This document shows, one piece after another, positions 45,248 through 55,450 of a stretch of 64,000 nt of DNA. Source of the DNA: Leuconostoc holzapfelii. Its GTDB lineage: Bacteria; Bacillota; Bacilli; Lactobacillales; Lactobacillaceae. Position 1 is the stretch's first letter; every line of letters starts with the position of its first letter. The stretch spans positions 186,001 through 250,000 of the forward strand of contig NZ_JAAXPO010000002.1 in assembly GCF_012396485.1 (NCBI RefSeq). Reading direction: 5' to 3'. A program made the position numbers and the translations under genes. A model generated the notes under the pieces. It had not been told where the DNA came from, did not search any database, and saw only the letters and a program-made list of their open reading frames with translations.

Positions 45248-46044
45248 TGAATCAATTCTCTCTCATCTAAATAATTTGCTGGTGCCGGCTGCATTTGTGC
45301 AGCTAACTCACCAGCAAAGGGCAACGCCAGCCCATTGTCATGCATCAGGTCGCGCTGACTAAAGACTGCTGCGGGGGTGCCATCTAATATCAATTGCCCA
45401 TCATTAATCACAACCACACGATCAGCCAGCGTTGCTTCATCCATATCATGCGTGATGGTGATTAAAGTCAATGCCTTGCCAAAACGCGCCTTTAAGGCCT
45501 GCAACGTTTGCATCACAGTGTCACGGCCATCCGGATCCAACATCGCTGTGGCTTCATCTAAAATGATGATCTTAGGCGCTAAAGCCAAGACACTGGCCAA
45601 CGCCACGCGCTGTTTTTGGCCACCCGACAACGTATGCGGCTCCCGATCTTTAAATGCTTGCATCCCAACAATGTTGAGCGCTTCATCAATACGACTTGGC
45701 ATGTCATTGCTGGGTAATTGCTGATTTTCCAAGCCAAAAGCCACATCATCGGCCACCGTTGCCCCGACAAACTGGTTATCTGGATTTTGGAAAACCATGC
45801 CGATTTGTCCACGAATCTCATGTACCGTCTCAACGGTCAGTGGCACACCAAAAACGGTGATCTCACCAGCATTAGCCGCAATCAGGCCGAGCACGAGTTT
45901 TGCCAAAGTGGATTTTCCCGAACCATTGTGGCCGACCAATGCTACCCATTGGCCGGATTCAATCGTGAGATTAAAATCATCGAACAAGGTTTGCGTATCA
46001 TCATATTGATAGTTTAAATTGTTAATTTTTATCGCTTGAGTCAT
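45223..46044 (-). CDS. ecfA1: ECF transporter ATPase EcfA1
   Basis: Protein of 273 residues with Walker A GHNGSGKSTLAKL, Q-loop VFQNPDNQFVG, signature LSGGQKQRVALAS, Walker B IIILDEATAMLD and H-loop ITHDMDEA. First gene of the ECF-truA operon. In most relatives it directly follows rplQ on the same strand; here a 3-kb divergent gene pair separates them, so it needs its own promoter. Confidence 0.95.
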   Translation of the reverse strand: MTQAIKINNLNYQYDDTQTLFDDFNLTIESGQWVALVGHNGSGKSTLAKLVLGLIAANAGEITVFGVPLTVETVHEIRGQIGMVFQNPDNQFVGATVADDVAFGLENQQLPSNDMPSRIDEALNIVGMQAFKDREPHTLSGGQKQRVALASVLALAPKIIILDEATAMLDPDGRDTVMQTLQALKARFGKALTLITITHDMDEATLADRVVVINDGQLILDGTPAAVFSQRDLMHDNGLALPFAGELAAQMQPAPANYLDERELIQWLSRLKK

Positions 46045-46171
46045 TAGACCTTATTCTATCATAGGTTAGGGCATTTCGCCTATCATTAGTTTAGGCCCTA
46101 TTGATTCTTCTCACACATTTTTTCACAAAGATTTTTTAGCCGAAACGCTTTTAAAATAACGAAAATTGGTC

Positions 46172-46177
46172 TATAAT
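46172..46177 (+). promoter_or_regulatory. -10 box of the ndh promoter
   Basis: TATAAT, 54 bases before the ATG. The -35 region is weak and overlaps AAACGCTTTTAAA, which partly resembles a CRE (two or more mismatches). Confidence 0.45.
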
Positions 46178-46231
46178 AAAAAAGGTATTTCACAAGAATA
46201 TTATGTAATTCACAAAAGGAAGAAAATAGTC

Positions 46232-47902
46232 ATGGCAGAAAAAAATATTGTCATTGTTGGCGCTGGTTTCGGTGGTGTATTCGCAGCAAAAACTTTGTCA
46301 AAGAAATTAAAATCACACAAAGAATACAACATCATTTTGATTGATAAGCATTCTTATTTCACATACATGACAGAATTGCACGAAGTTGCTTCTAAGCGTG
46401 TGGCCCCAAAGCACGTACAAGAAGACTTGGAACATCTCTTCTATCAAAATAAAAATGTGAAGTTGTTGACAGCCGAAGTCAACGGCATCGATAAGACCGC
46501 TAAAATCGTTAAGACAACTCACGGCGATATTGACTACGAAAAGTTGATCTTGGCCGTTGGTGGCCAATCAAACGACTTTGGCACACCAGGTGTGAAGGAA
46601 CATGGTTTTGAATTATGGTCAATGGAAGAATCATTGGCAATCCGCAACCATATCGAAAACATCATTGGTCAAGGTGCAGCAGAACTTGACCCAGCCAAGC
46701 GTGAACAATTGCTCACAATCGCCGTTGTTGGTTCAGGATTTACCGGTGCTGAATTGATGGGTGAATTCATCGAACAACGTAAGGTCTTAGCCGACACATA
46801 CAAGTTGGATGAAGCTGAAATTAAGCTGGTTTTGCTCGAAGCTGCCCCAACTATTTTGAACATGCTTCAAGACCGTCGCTTGGCTGACAAGGCTTTGAAG
46901 TACATGACGGAAAATGGCGTGGATCTTCGTCTTGGTGCCATGGTAACCGGCGTTGACGAAAATGGTGTCATCTTCAAGGATGGCTCAACTTTGCCAACTA
47001 AGTCCCTCATCTGGACGGCCGGTGTGAAGGCCAAGTCATTCATCTCTGACTGGGGCTTCAAGTATGGCCGTGGTGGTCGTATTGAAGCAGATGATTACAT
47101 GCACGCAACGCTTGAAGACGACACACCTGCACAAGACATTTACGTGGCTGGTGATACGTTGTCTTACGTTGACGAAAAGACTGGTCCTGTCCCACAAACA
47201 GTTGAAGGTGCTGAAAGTGCTGCCCGTGCCGCATCAAACAACATCTTGGCAGACCTTGGCTTTGCAAAGCCAAAGAAATTTGCTGAAGTAGTGAGCTACC
47301 ATGGTTTCGCCGTATCTATTGGTTCACACTACACAGTTGCCAGCTTGATGGGCATGAACTTTTCTGGCTTCTTTGCTAGCCTGGCTAAGCATGGCATCAA
47401 CTTGTTCTTCTACTCACAGATTCGTTCAATGTATTCTATCTTCCATTACATGTTGGATGAATTCTTCCGCACAGAAAATGGTCGTAACCCATTTAAGGGC
47501 GCTGTTTCTCGCCTTGGTAACGTCCTTTGGTCAACGCCACTTCGTATCTTCCTAGGTCTATTCTGGATCTTAGCTGCTTTGGGTCACGTCGGTCAACTCA
47601 ACGATCTTTTCTGGCAACATGGCTTGGCTAGTTTTATTGAAATCGTGGCAGGTGCTGGTCTATTGATTGGTTTGATGACTTGGCCATTAGCCTTGGTTTC
47701 AATCATCTTGACGATTACTGCTTGGGCAGCCAATGGCTTTGACTTGACGCACTGGTTCCTGATCTTCTCAAGTATCGCTGTCATGAACGGTGCCGGTCGT
47801 GGCTTTGGTATTGACTTCTACGTTGTGCCATTGCTACAAAAGATCTTTGGTGGTCTTTGGTACGGTAAGGCAAAGTCACTCTACGATGAATTAGACAAAT
47901 AA
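46232..47902 (+). CDS. ndh: Type II NADH dehydrogenase with C-terminal membrane domain
   Basis: Protein of 556 residues from ATG 46232 (AAGGAAG upstream; the frame is open to 46166). The FAD site VIVGAGFGGVFAAKTL is at the N-terminus, the NADH site VVGSGFTGAELMGEF near residue 165, and VAGDTLSY binds FAD near residue 305. After residue about 425 come an amphipathic part and a helical membrane region (IFLGLFWILAALGHV, IVAGAGLLIGLMTWPLALVS, LTITAWAANG) resembling small DoxX-like modules. NDH-2 oxidises NADH with a quinone acceptor without pumping protons. Neighbouring polyprenyl synthase suggests quinone-dependent electron transfer. Confidence 0.9.
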   Translation: MAEKNIVIVGAGFGGVFAAKTLSKKLKSHKEYNIILIDKHSYFTYMTELHEVASKRVAPKHVQEDLEHLFYQNKNVKLLTAEVNGIDKTAKIVKTTHGDIDYEKLILAVGGQSNDFGTPGVKEHGFELWSMEESLAIRNHIENIIGQGAAELDPAKREQLLTIAVVGSGFTGAELMGEFIEQRKVLADTYKLDEAEIKLVLLEAAPTILNMLQDRRLADKALKYMTENGVDLRLGAMVTGVDENGVIFKDGSTLPTKSLIWTAGVKAKSFISDWGFKYGRGGRIEADDYMHATLEDDTPAQDIYVAGDTLSYVDEKTGPVPQTVEGAESAARAASNNILADLGFAKPKKFAEVVSYHGFAVSIGSHYTVASLMGMNFSGFFASLAKHGINLFFYSQIRSMYSIFHYMLDEFFRTENGRNPFKGAVSRLGNVLWSTPLRIFLGLFWILAALGHVGQLNDLFWQHGLASFIEIVAGAGLLIGLMTWPLALVSIILTITAWAANGFDLTHWFLIFSSIAVMNGAGRGFGIDFYVVPLLQKIFGGLWYGKAKSLYDELDK

Positions 47903-47912
47903 GTTATAATTA

Positions 47913-47944
47913 AAAAGTGCGGGAATGAACATTCTCGCACTTTG
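47913..47944 (+). terminator. Hairpin between ndh and the polyprenyl synthase gene
   Basis: AAAGTGCGGGAATG pairs with CATTCTCGCACTTT (one G-T pair). Only three T follow, so termination is probably partial and lets some transcripts reach the next gene. Confidence 0.6.
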
Positions 47945-48002
47945 TACATAAAAATCAGCTAACTGACATTCAGTTGGCCCGAGAGAAATAGAGAAATTTA
48001 AC

Positions 48003-49001
48003 ATGGCAACCCCGACACTTCCGAAAATGTGGGAACAATTCCCCGAATTATCTGAACCATTAGTCGCTGTTTTGAATGATATGGCGACCAGCTGGCATAT
48101 TGGCTTTGAAGATATCGACACAGCCATCCGTTCACAACTAAACGCCGGCAAGTTAGTTCGTCCAGCACTGACTTTGATTTTTTCAAAACTAACCACCGCC
48201 CCATACAATGCCCAAGCCGTGCAATTAGGCGCCAGCGTCGAACTCTTACATCTAGCGACTTTAATTCATGATGATATTATTGATGAATCAAAACTGCGTC
48301 GTGGTCACGAAAGTATCCAGAGCCAATTTGGCAAGGATACCGCCGTTTATGCGGGCGATTACCTATTGACTGGTATGTTTTCTTTACTTGAACAAGCCAA
48401 CCTGCCCCAAGCCAATCGTTTGGCTTTAACGGCATTGCAAGACATCTTATTTGGTGAGTTGGTGCAAAAGCATCACCGCTACGACATTACGGCCACCTTT
48501 GACTCTTACTTGTCGCAAATTAAGGGCAAGACCGCTGCCTTATTCAAATTAAGCGTCACCTACGGATTAATTAGCGGCAACGCCATTGCTGATGACTTAC
48601 ATGACATCGTCAGCGAATTGGGCGAAAATCTGGGTATGACCTTCCAACTCCTGGATGATTACTTAGACTTTGAATCAATCACACAGCAGCTCTCGCTTGG
48701 CAAGCCAATTGGTCAAGATATCCGCAACGGTATCTACACAGCACCCGTCCTATTTGCCCTCACTGATCCAACGGTTAACACGGAAGTACGCGCTTTGTTG
48801 ATGCAGCGTGATGCAATTCGTGATGCCGACATGATTCGTTTACACGAACTCATCACGCAAAGTCATGCGATGACAAAACTCAACGCATTATTAACGGATT
48901 ACACGGATAAGTTACAAGCCTTAATTGCACGTCTGCCAGAACCAACCATTCAGACACAGCTTGAGCAATTAAGTCACCTATTACTCAATCGAAACCATTA
49001 A
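48003..49001 (+). CDS. Trans-polyprenyl diphosphate synthase (HepT/IspB-like)
   Basis: Protein of 332 residues of the all-helical isoprenyl synthase family: first aspartate-rich motif LIHDDIIDES (near residue 86) with RRG after it, and second motif QLLDDYLDF (near residue 218). Small residues before the first motif favour a long-chain product, such as the side chain of menaquinone. It follows ndh on the plus strand and may supply the quinone that Ndh reduces. The ribosome-binding site is weak. Confidence 0.9.
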   Translation: MATPTLPKMWEQFPELSEPLVAVLNDMATSWHIGFEDIDTAIRSQLNAGKLVRPALTLIFSKLTTAPYNAQAVQLGASVELLHLATLIHDDIIDESKLRRGHESIQSQFGKDTAVYAGDYLLTGMFSLLEQANLPQANRLALTALQDILFGELVQKHHRYDITATFDSYLSQIKGKTAALFKLSVTYGLISGNAIADDLHDIVSELGENLGMTFQLLDDYLDFESITQQLSLGKPIGQDIRNGIYTAPVLFALTDPTVNTEVRALLMQRDAIRDADMIRLHELITQSHAMTKLNALLTDYTDKLQALIARLPEPTIQTQLEQLSHLLLNRNH

Positions 49002-49040
49002 AAAATAACCCTTGGAAACTTAATTCCAAGGGTTATTTTT
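49002..49040. terminator. Bidirectional terminator between the polyprenyl synthase gene and rplQ
   Basis: AAAATAACCCTTGGAA pairs perfectly with TTCCAAGGGTTATTTT around a 6-base loop. It ends both the plus-strand pair and the ribosomal alpha operon. Confidence 0.93.
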
Positions 49041-49053
49041 AGATGTACTGTAA

Positions 49054-49437
49054 TTAATCAACAAGTTCCAAGATGACCAATTGTGCGGCATCGCCACGAC
49101 GTTGGACAGTCTTGAGAATTCGTGTGTAACCACCATTACGTTCAGCAAAGCGAGGTGCAACGTCATCAAACAACTTTTGCAAAGCTGATTGTACTTTCAC
49201 GTTGTCGCCGTCTTCGATCACGTCAGCAACTTCGTTGCGGACAAAGGCAGCAGCTTGACGGCGAGCCGCCAAGTCACCACGCTTACCTAATGTAATCATC
49301 TTATCAGTTGTCTTACGAACTTCTTTAGCGCGTGCTTCAGTTGTTGTGATACGACCGTTGATCAAAAGATCAGTAGTCAAATCACGCAACATAGCTTTAC
49401 GTTGTGAAGATGTACGACCCAATTTACGATATGGCAT
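49054..49437 (-). CDS. rplQ: 50S ribosomal protein L17
   Basis: Protein of 127 residues with the L17 N-terminus [18 protein letters not shown] and [19 protein letters not shown] near the end. It follows rpoA by 37 bases and closes the infA-to-rplQ transcript. Confidence 0.98.
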   Translation of the reverse strand: MPYRKLGRTSSQRKAMLRDLTTDLLINGRITTTEARAKEVRKTTDKMITLGKRGDLAARRQAAAFVRNEVADVIEDGDNVKVQSALQKLFDDVAPRFAERNGGYTRILKTVQRRGDAAQLVILELVD

Positions 49438-49474
49438 TGGTGAATCCTCCTTTTTAGTAGTTTAAAGACATGTG

Positions 49475-50419
49475 TTAATCTTCCTTGCGGAATCCTAAGC
49501 CCATTTCAGTAAGCTTTTCTTGGATTTCGTCAAGTGATTTCCGACCGAGATTACGCACCTTCATCATGTCGGCTTCAGTGCGATCTGTCAACTCCACAAT
49601 GGTGTTGATACCGGCCCGTTTGAGACAATTATAAGAACGAACTGATAAGTCCAAGTCTTCAATTGGCGCAGAATCTGATGCGCTAACCGCAACAGGTTCC
49701 GCTTCCACCATAACATTGGCTTCAGCTGCCACTGGAGAAATATCCATAAACAAGTTCAAGTGTTCCGCCAAGATTTTTGAACCAAGGCTCAAAGCATCAC
49801 TTGGCTTGATTGAACCATTAGTCCAAATATCAAAAGTGAGCTTATCATAATCATCACGTGCACCGACACGTGTGTTTTCTACATGGTAGTTCACACGTTC
49901 GATAGGTGTATAAATTGAATCAACTGCCAAAACACCGATCGGCATTTCTTCACGCAATTGCTTATTCTCGTCAGCTGATGAGTAACCACGACCTTTAACT
50001 GCCGTGACTGTCATATGCAATGACTTACCTGCTGCCACAGTAGCGATATGCAAATCTGGGTTAAGAACTTCAACATCAGCGCCTGCTTGCAAATCAGCAG
50101 CAGTCACATCCGCTGGACCCTGAACATCAATTTCAAGGCTTCGTTCATCATCCGAATCAATCGCCAACACAACCTTCTTAAGGTTCAAGATGATTTGTGT
50201 GACATCTTCAACGACACCATCCACGGTTGAAAACTCGTGAACAACACCGTCAATTTGGACCGTGTTAACGGCTGCGCCCGGAAGCGATGACAATAAGATA
50301 CGACGCAAAGAGTTACCAAGCGTTGTACCATATCCGCGTTCAAGAGGCTCTACAACAAATTTGCCATAGCGGGCATCCTCTTCGATGTTATGAATATTTG
50401 GCTTTTCAAATTCAATCAT
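49475..50419 (-). CDS. rpoA: RNA polymerase subunit alpha
   Basis: Protein of 314 residues. The N-terminal assembly domain contains the signature [20 protein letters not shown] (residues 28-47); an acidic linker (about 235-250) leads to the C-terminal domain with the helix-hairpin-helix [14 protein letters not shown], which contacts UP elements and activators. Standard position between rpsK and rplQ. Confidence 0.98.
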   Translation of the reverse strand: MIEFEKPNIHNIEEDARYGKFVVEPLERGYGTTLGNSLRRILLSSLPGAAVNTVQIDGVVHEFSTVDGVVEDVTQIILNLKKVVLAIDSDDERSLEIDVQGPADVTAADLQAGADVEVLNPDLHIATVAAGKSLHMTVTAVKGRGYSSADENKQLREEMPIGVLAVDSIYTPIERVNYHVENTRVGARDDYDKLTFDIWTNGSIKPSDALSLGSKILAEHLNLFMDISPVAAEANVMVEAEPVAVSASDSAPIEDLDLSVRSYNCLKRAGINTIVELTDRTEADMMKVRNLGRKSLDEIQEKLTEMGLGFRKED

Positions 50420-50465
50420 CTGTAATTCTTACCCCTTCTTTCACAGCAAGAGCAATGAAAATCAA

Positions 50466-50852
50466 TTAAACACGACGACGCTTTGGTGGGCGTGATCCGT
50501 TGTGGGGAACTGGTGTAACATCTTTGATTGATGTTACTTCCAGGCCAGCTGCAGCCAAAGCGCGAATTGCTGATTCACGACCAGAACCTGGTCCCTTAAC
50601 AGTAACTGCAACTGTGCGCATGTTCATTTCCATGGCACTCTTTGCTGCTGCTTCTGCTGCCATTTGAGCAGCGAATGGTGTTGACTTACGACTTCCCTTG
50701 AAGCCAAGTGCACCGGCTGATGACCAAGCAACTGCGTTACCTTGAACATCTGTAATCATGACGATAGTGTTGTTGAATGTTGAATGGATGTGAGCCACAC
50801 CGGTTTCAATATTCTTTTTCACACGACGCTTACGCGTTGTACGACCTGCCAT
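50466..50852 (-). CDS. rpsK: 30S ribosomal protein S11
   Basis: Protein of 128 residues with [16 protein letters not shown] and [20 protein letters not shown]. It follows rpsM after an unusually long 130-base spacer containing three small hairpins. Confidence 0.98.
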   Translation of the reverse strand: MAGRTTRKRRVKKNIETGVAHIHSTFNNTIVMITDVQGNAVAWSSAGALGFKGSRKSTPFAAQMAAEAAAKSAMEMNMRTVAVTVKGPGSGRESAIRALAAAGLEVTSIKDVTPVPHNGSRPPKRRRV

Positions 50853-50893
50853 AATGTTTGCCTCCTTTTCAATACTTTTTGTATAATTTCTCG

Positions 50894-50961
50894 GGTTAAT
50901 TGCTTAACCAACATTACGTAACTATGGTTACGATAATCATGTGCCGTATCGATTAGGATAC
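50894..50961 (-). promoter_or_regulatory. Three consecutive small hairpins between rpsM and rpsK
   Basis: Minus-strand order: GTATC-CTAATC-GATAC (50946-50961), CGTAAC-CATA-GTTACG (50917-50932) and GGTTAA-GCAA-TTAACC (50894-50909, GNRA-type tetraloop). They are spaced over about 70 bases with no T-run. This looks like a protein-binding or processing element; none is named for this place as far as I know. Confidence 0.5.
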
Positions 50962-50982
50962 AACAGAAAAAATAATCAAAGA

Positions 50983-51354
50983 TTACTTCTTCTTACCAGC
51001 AATTGCCTTAGCTGGGCCTTTACGTGTACGAGCGTTGTTCTTCGTGTTTTGTCCACGAACGGGCAAGCCCTTACGGTGACGAATGCCACGGTATGAAGCG
51101 ATTTCTTGCAACGCTTTGATATCAAGTGATACCTTACGACGCAAATCACCTTCAAGTTGCAAGTTCAACTTGTCAACTGTTGCACGGATGGCGTCTTCTT
51201 GATCTGCTGAGAGATCGCGAACACGGACGTCTTCTGAAACGCCTGCTTCAACCAAAATCTTTTGTGCAGTAGTATTACCGATTCCGTAGATGTATGTTAA
51301 GCCAATGACAATACGCTTGTCACGTGGCAAATCAATACCTGCAATACGAGCCAT
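50983..51354 (-). CDS. rpsM: 30S ribosomal protein S13
   Basis: Protein of 123 residues: [20 protein letters not shown] at the start, the helix-two-turn-helix [11 protein letters not shown], and the basic tail [18 protein letters not shown] contacting tRNA. Follows rpmJ. Confidence 0.98.
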   Translation of the reverse strand: MARIAGIDLPRDKRIVIGLTYIYGIGNTTAQKILVEAGVSEDVRVRDLSADQEDAIRATVDKLNLQLEGDLRRKVSLDIKALQEIASYRGIRHRKGLPVRGQNTKNNARTRKGPAKAIAGKKK

Positions 51355-51435
51355 AACAATTTACCTCCTGTTAGTATTTTGAAAATGACAATTATGTCTA
51401 TTTACAATCTATTTTAAGTTGCTTTGTTCTGGAAA

Positions 51436-51555
51436 TTACTTTCCAGCGCGTTGCTTGTGCTTAGGGTTAGCTGAGCAGATGATCATTGTGCGACCATTAC
51501 GCTTGATAACGCGGCAAGCATCACACATCTTTTTAACTGATGGGCGTACTTTCAT
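51436..51555 (-). CDS. rpmJ: 50S ribosomal protein L36
   Basis: A 39-residue protein, too short for many ORF lists: [19 protein letters not shown], then [20 protein letters not shown]. The zinc ligands Cys-Cys-Cys-His (CDAC, IIC, KH) are all present, so this is the zinc-binding form. It lies between infA and rpsM as usual. Confidence 0.97.
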   Translation of the reverse strand: MKVRPSVKKMCDACRVIKRNGRTMIICSANPKHKQRAGK

Positions 51556-51600
51556 AATCTATTCCTCCTATTCGGTTAACTGATTATTCCAAATCACTTC

Positions 51601-51816
51601 TTAACGGAAACGATAAGTAATACGACCCTTCGTTAAGTCGTATGGTGACATTTCGACTGTGACCCGATCACCTGGCAAGATTCGGATAAAGTTCTTACGA
51701 ATTTTACCTGAAACGTGCGCTAAGATGACCGCACCATTTTCGAGTTCTACTTGGAACATCGCATTTGGCAAAGTTTCTTTCACTTTACCTTCAATTTCGA
51801 TGACATCGTTGGCCAT
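51601..51816 (-). CDS. infA: Translation initiation factor IF-1
   Basis: Protein of 71 residues, a single S1-like OB fold ([20 protein letters not shown], then [20 protein letters not shown]). First gene after the strong promoter at 51876-51904. GCACTTA in the leader can pair with TAAGTGC just before the ATG, leaving the AGGAGG in the loop. Confidence 0.98.
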   Translation of the reverse strand: MANDVIEIEGKVKETLPNAMFQVELENGAVILAHVSGKIRKNFIRILPGDRVTVEMSPYDLTKGRITYRFR

Positions 51817-51875
51817 GCACTTAACCTCCTGTGCAAATCATGTTCAACATTGTTGATAAGTGCTTAACCTATCAA

Positions 51876-51904
51876 ATTATACCAGATTTACCAGTACTTC
51901 TCAA
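51876..51904 (-). promoter_or_regulatory. Promoter of infA-rpmJ-rpsM-rpsK-rpoA-rplQ
   Basis: Minus strand TTGAGA (51899-51904), a 17-base spacer ending TGG, and TATAAT (51876-51881), an extended -10 promoter 60 bases before infA. Confidence 0.85.
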
Positions 51905-51924
51905 TGTGATTTCAGAAACTTCAA

Positions 51925-52488
51925 TTACAAGTTATCCAAAACCGCTTTCACATCATGATACACCTCGGCAAGTTCACGTCCGCCATCGATTGTGTGCAAG
52001 ACACCGGCCTTTTGGTAGTAATCTACCAATGGCAAGTTCGCTGCTTTATTGACAGCCAAACGGTTATCAATAACTTCAGGTGTATCGTCTGCGCGGCCAC
52101 GTCCCAAAAGACGTTCGCGTAGCAATGAATCAGAAACTTCAAAGTAAAGTGTCGCAGAGACTGCTGTCCCATTTTCTGCTAAATACTTATCCAAGAATGC
52201 TGCTTGCGCTTCATTACGTGGGTAACCATCTAACATAAATCCATCAGCTTGTACATCTGCTTGACTCAAACGATCAGCAACCATCGCATTTGTGATTTCG
52301 TCAGGAACTAAATTACCAGCGTCCATGTATTCGCGTGCTTGCTTACCCAATACTGTATCATTGGCCAAATTGGCACGGAAAATATCTCCAGTAGAGATGT
52401 GGACCGTTGGATAGTCCTTAACAATAAAGTCTGCTTGTGTGCCTTTACCAGCACCTGGCAAACCCAACAAAATCAAATTCTTAGCCAT
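51925..52488 (-). CDS. adk: Adenylate kinase
   Basis: Protein of 187 residues balancing ATP, ADP and AMP. P-loop [16 protein letters not shown] site [10 protein letters not shown], and GYPRNEAQA. The lid (near residues 125-135, [14 protein letters not shown]) is short and lacks the zinc cysteines that many Gram-positive enzymes carry. Overlaps secY by 8 bases. Confidence 0.96.
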   Translation of the reverse strand: MAKNLILLGLPGAGKGTQADFIVKDYPTVHISTGDIFRANLANDTVLGKQAREYMDAGNLVPDEITNAMVADRLSQADVQADGFMLDGYPRNEAQAAFLDKYLAENGTAVSATLYFEVSDSLLRERLLGRGRADDTPEVIDNRLAVNKAANLPLVDYYQKAGVLHTIDGGRELAEVYHDVKAVLDNL

Positions 52489-53815
52489 TAGTTGCCTCCC
52501 GATTTGCTAACTGATCTTTTGTGATAAACCCAATATAATTTCTCTTCTGCATCAACCCATCAATTTGACGAATCAAGTCTAATGCGACACCGATTGCAAT
52601 AAGCAAACTTGTGCCACCTAGACCAATTTTTTCATTCAAACTCCAAACATCTGAAGCAATGAGCGGCACCAAGGCCACAAATCCCAAGAAAATTGAACCA
52701 ACAAAGCTCAAGTTCAATAGGAGTTGTGACACGAATGACTTGGTCTCATCACCAGGACGCACACCAACGATGTAGGCCCCTTGCTTTTGCAAATTCTCTG
52801 ATAACTTTTCAGGGTTAACTTGAACAAAGGCATAGAAGTAAGTGAAGATGATAATTAAGACAGTGTAGAGAATCGCACCAGGTAGTGTTGTCATACTAAA
52901 TATTTGTTGCATCACCTGATACCAGTGTGCAGACGCATACTTATCTTGAAATGCCAACATAATCGTTTGTGGTGTACTAATAAATGATGAGGCAAAGATT
53001 ACCGGGATAACACCAGAGACGTTAACCTTTAATGGCAAATAAGCTTCACTACCATATGATGTTGCAGAACGTGTGTACTGCATTTGCAAACGGCGGGTGG
53101 CTTCATAGAACCATGTTGTAATCCCAATCACCAAAACCATGGCGATGAGCAACACGACCATAAAGACAATTCCGTTTGCTAAATCACTTGAGCTGGCTTG
53201 TAAAATATTTTCTTTGAAAATTTCATACAAACCTTGTGGTGCTTGTGCAATAATTCCTGCAAAAATGATCATAGAAACACCGTTTCCTAATCCTTTTTCA
53301 GTAATCATTTCACCCAGCCACATCGCAAAAAATGTTCCGATTGTCATCACTGAGCCAATGACTAGAAATGACATCACATTATTTGTTTGGCTGACAAGTC
53401 CGTAGGCAGACAAGGAATTAAATCCAGCTGTAATACCCACAGATTGAACAAAAGCAAGTACGAGTGTTAACCAACGTGTGGCGTTGTTCAACTTTCGCCG
53501 ACCAACTTCACCCTGCTTACTCCATTCAACAAAGCGAGGCACGATATCTAATTGCAAAAGTTGCACAACAATTTGTGCCGTCACGTATGGTGAAACACCC
53601 ATTGCAAACAACGAGTAGTTCATCAAACCGCCACCAGAAAAAATGTTCAGAATGTTCATTAATCCTGAATTGGCCATATTCGCCATCGCAGCTGGGTTAA
53701 CACCTGGCACAGTGATGTGCGTTCCGATTCTGTAAACGAACAAAATCAGAAAAGTCCACCCAAGCTTCTTGCGAATATCCTTTTCACGTACTGCATTAAA
53801 TAACGTGCGTAGCAT
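52481..53815 (-). CDS. secY: Protein translocase subunit SecY
   Basis: Protein of 444 residues with ten membrane helices forming the protein-conducting channel. Conserved blocks: [13 protein letters not shown] near the N-terminus with the plug region after it, [11 protein letters not shown]-like [14 protein letters not shown], and [19 protein letters not shown] at the end. The stop of rplO and the start of secY share a base. Only essential channel copy expected; no accessory Sec genes nearby. Confidence 0.97.
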   Translation of the reverse strand: MLRTLFNAVREKDIRKKLGWTFLILFVYRIGTHITVPGVNPAAMANMANSGLMNILNIFSGGGLMNYSLFAMGVSPYVTAQIVVQLLQLDIVPRFVEWSKQGEVGRRKLNNATRWLTLVLAFVQSVGITAGFNSLSAYGLVSQTNNVMSFLVIGSVMTIGTFFAMWLGEMITEKGLGNGVSMIIFAGIIAQAPQGLYEIFKENILQASSSDLANGIVFMVVLLIAMVLVIGITTWFYEATRRLQMQYTRSATSYGSEAYLPLKVNVSGVIPVIFASSFISTPQTIMLAFQDKYASAHWYQVMQQIFSMTTLPGAILYTVLIIIFTYFYAFVQVNPEKLSENLQKQGAYIVGVRPGDETKSFVSQLLLNLSFVGSIFLGFVALVPLIASDVWSLNEKIGLGGTSLLIAIGVALDLIRQIDGLMQKRNYIGFITKDQLANREATNG

Positions 53816-54249
53816 TAAATTACCTCAGTCGTTCCACCGGCTTGTTCAATCGCCGCCTTAGCAGCGCCTGAGAACTTATGTGCCTTAACAGTCAACTTCT
53901 TGTCAAGTTGACCGACAGCCAAGACTTTGATACCTGACTTTTGATTTTTAACAATACCGTTTTCAATCAAAAGTGCTGGCGTGATTTCTGTGCCATCTGC
54001 AAATGCGTTCAACTTTTCCAAGTTAACCACAGCAAATTCCTTACGTGAAATGTTAGTAAATCCACGCTTTGGAATACGACGGTACAAAGGCATTTGACCA
54101 CCTTCGAATCCCAAACGCACTTTGCCACGAGCCTTTTGACCCTTTTGACCACGTCCAGATGTCTTACCGTTTCCTGATGACGTACCGCGACCTACACGGT
54201 TACGCAACTTGCGTGAACCTTCAGCAGGTTGTAATTCGTTCAAGTTCAT
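53815..54249 (-). CDS. rplO: 50S ribosomal protein L15
   Basis: Protein of 144 residues: [19 protein letters not shown], then [20 protein letters not shown], and [20 protein letters not shown]. Standard spc position before secY. Confidence 0.97.
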   Translation of the reverse strand: MNLNELQPAEGSRKLRNRVGRGTSSGNGKTSGRGQKGQKARGKVRLGFEGGQMPLYRRIPKRGFTNISRKEFAVVNLEKLNAFADGTEITPALLIENGIVKNQKSGIKVLAVGQLDKKLTVKAHKFSGAAKAAIEQAGGTTEVI

Positions 54250-54277
54250 CTTTCGGTACCTCCTATTTTTATCGTTA

Positions 54278-54460
54278 TTACTTTACTTCTTCAACGCTAA
54301 CCAAGTGTGCAATATGGAAAATTGCGCCACGAGTAGCTTCGTTGTTAGGCTTCACCACTGAGCTAGATACACGACCAAGTCCAAGTGACTTAACGATCGC
54401 GCGTTGCTTTGGTAAGCGATGAGCCGCACTCTTAATCAAAGTGATTTTCAAATCAGCCAT
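54278..54460 (-). CDS. rpmD: 50S ribosomal protein L30
   Basis: Protein of 60 residues matching L30: [20 protein letters not shown], then [12 protein letters not shown] and [13 protein letters not shown]. Between rpsE and rplO. Confidence 0.96.
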   Translation of the reverse strand: MADLKITLIKSAAHRLPKQRAIVKSLGLGRVSSSVVKPNNEATRGAIFHIAHLVSVEEVK

Positions 54461-54471
54461 TTTATCGCTCC

Positions 54472-54978
54472 TTATTCAGCCAAGTGTTCCAATGAAACAC
54501 CACGCAAAGCTGCTACTTGTTCAGCATCCTTCAAGCTTGTCAAAGCATCGAAAGTTGCACGAACAACGTTAACTGGTGTTGATGAACCAAGTGACTTCGC
54601 AGTCACATCGGCGATACCTGCTAATTCCATAACAGAACGTGCAGCACCACCAGCGGCAACACCTGAACCTTCTTCGGCTGGCTTGATCAAGATCTTACCA
54701 CCGCCCCATACGCCAAGGACGTCGTGAGGAATAGTTGTTCCTACTGTTGGTACAGTGATCAACTTACGCTTAGCATCTTCGATAGCTTTACGGATAGCTT
54801 CAGGAACTTCTTGTGCCTTACCAGTACCAAAACCAACGTGGCCTTGCTTATCACCAACGACAACCAACGCTGCGAAACGCAAACGACGACCACCCTTGAC
54901 AACTTTTGTGACACGGTTAATAGCAACAACGTTTTCTTCTAATTCACCAAGTGACTTAGGGTTAACGAATTCAACCAT
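54472..54978 (-). CDS. rpsE: 30S ribosomal protein S5
   Basis: Protein of 168 residues with dsRNA-binding N-terminal fold ([20 protein letters not shown]) and the S5 fold ([19 protein letters not shown]). The loop residues linked to spectinomycin resistance look normal (VKGGRR). Confidence 0.97.
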   Translation of the reverse strand: MVEFVNPKSLGELEENVVAINRVTKVVKGGRRLRFAALVVVGDKQGHVGFGTGKAQEVPEAIRKAIEDAKRKLITVPTVGTTIPHDVLGVWGGGKILIKPAEEGSGVAAGGAARSVMELAGIADVTAKSLGSSTPVNVVRATFDALTSLKDAEQVAALRGVSLEHLAE

Positions 54979-54998
54979 TTTTTATATTCCTCCTTTCC

Positions 54999-55352
54999 TT
55001 AGAACTTCAAGCCGTTTTCACGGGCTGATTCTGCCAATGCTTGAACACGGCCGTGGTACAAGTAACCACCACGATCAAAGATAACATCTTCCAATCCTGC
55101 GGCCTTACCACGTGTAGCGATCAATTCACCAACTTTAGTAGCTTGTTCTGTTTTTGTGCCTGATACTTCTGCATCATGGCTTGAGGCACTTGCTAGCGTT
55201 ACACCCGCTACGTCATCAATTAATTGCGCGTAGATGTTTGCATTAGAACGGAATACGTTCAAACGTGGGCGAGCAGCAGTACCAGAAATCTTTCCACGAA
55301 CGCGCTTGTGACGCTTTACGCGGAGCTTGTTTTTATCTGGTTTTGAAATCAT
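54999..55352 (-). CDS. rplR: 50S ribosomal protein L18
   Basis: Protein of 117 residues binding 5S r[36 protein letters not shown], and [20 protein letters not shown]. Preceded by a 98-base spacer that contains a perfect 14-bp palindrome. Confidence 0.97.
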   Translation of the reverse strand: MISKPDKNKLRVKRHKRVRGKISGTAARPRLNVFRSNANIYAQLIDDVAGVTLASASSHDAEVSGTKTEQATKVGELIATRGKAAGLEDVIFDRGGYLYHGRVQALAESARENGLKF

Positions 55353-55373
55353 AGCTGTGCTTTCCTTTTCTTA

Positions 55374-55387
55374 ATGGCAATTGCCAT
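55374..55387. repeat. Perfect 14-bp palindrome between rplF and rplR
   Basis: ATGGCAATTGCCAT, self-complementary, in an unusually long gap for this operon. Too short a loop for a normal hairpin; could be a protein-binding site or chance. Confidence 0.4.
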
Positions 55388-55450
55388 GTTAAATTTAATC
55401 TGATTTTGTTAGAAAATAATACGAGTAAGTGCGTTAATCTAATGATTAAA

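Noticed and set aside
46138-46152. Possible CRE before ndh
   Set aside because: At least two of the fixed consensus positions differ in either orientation.
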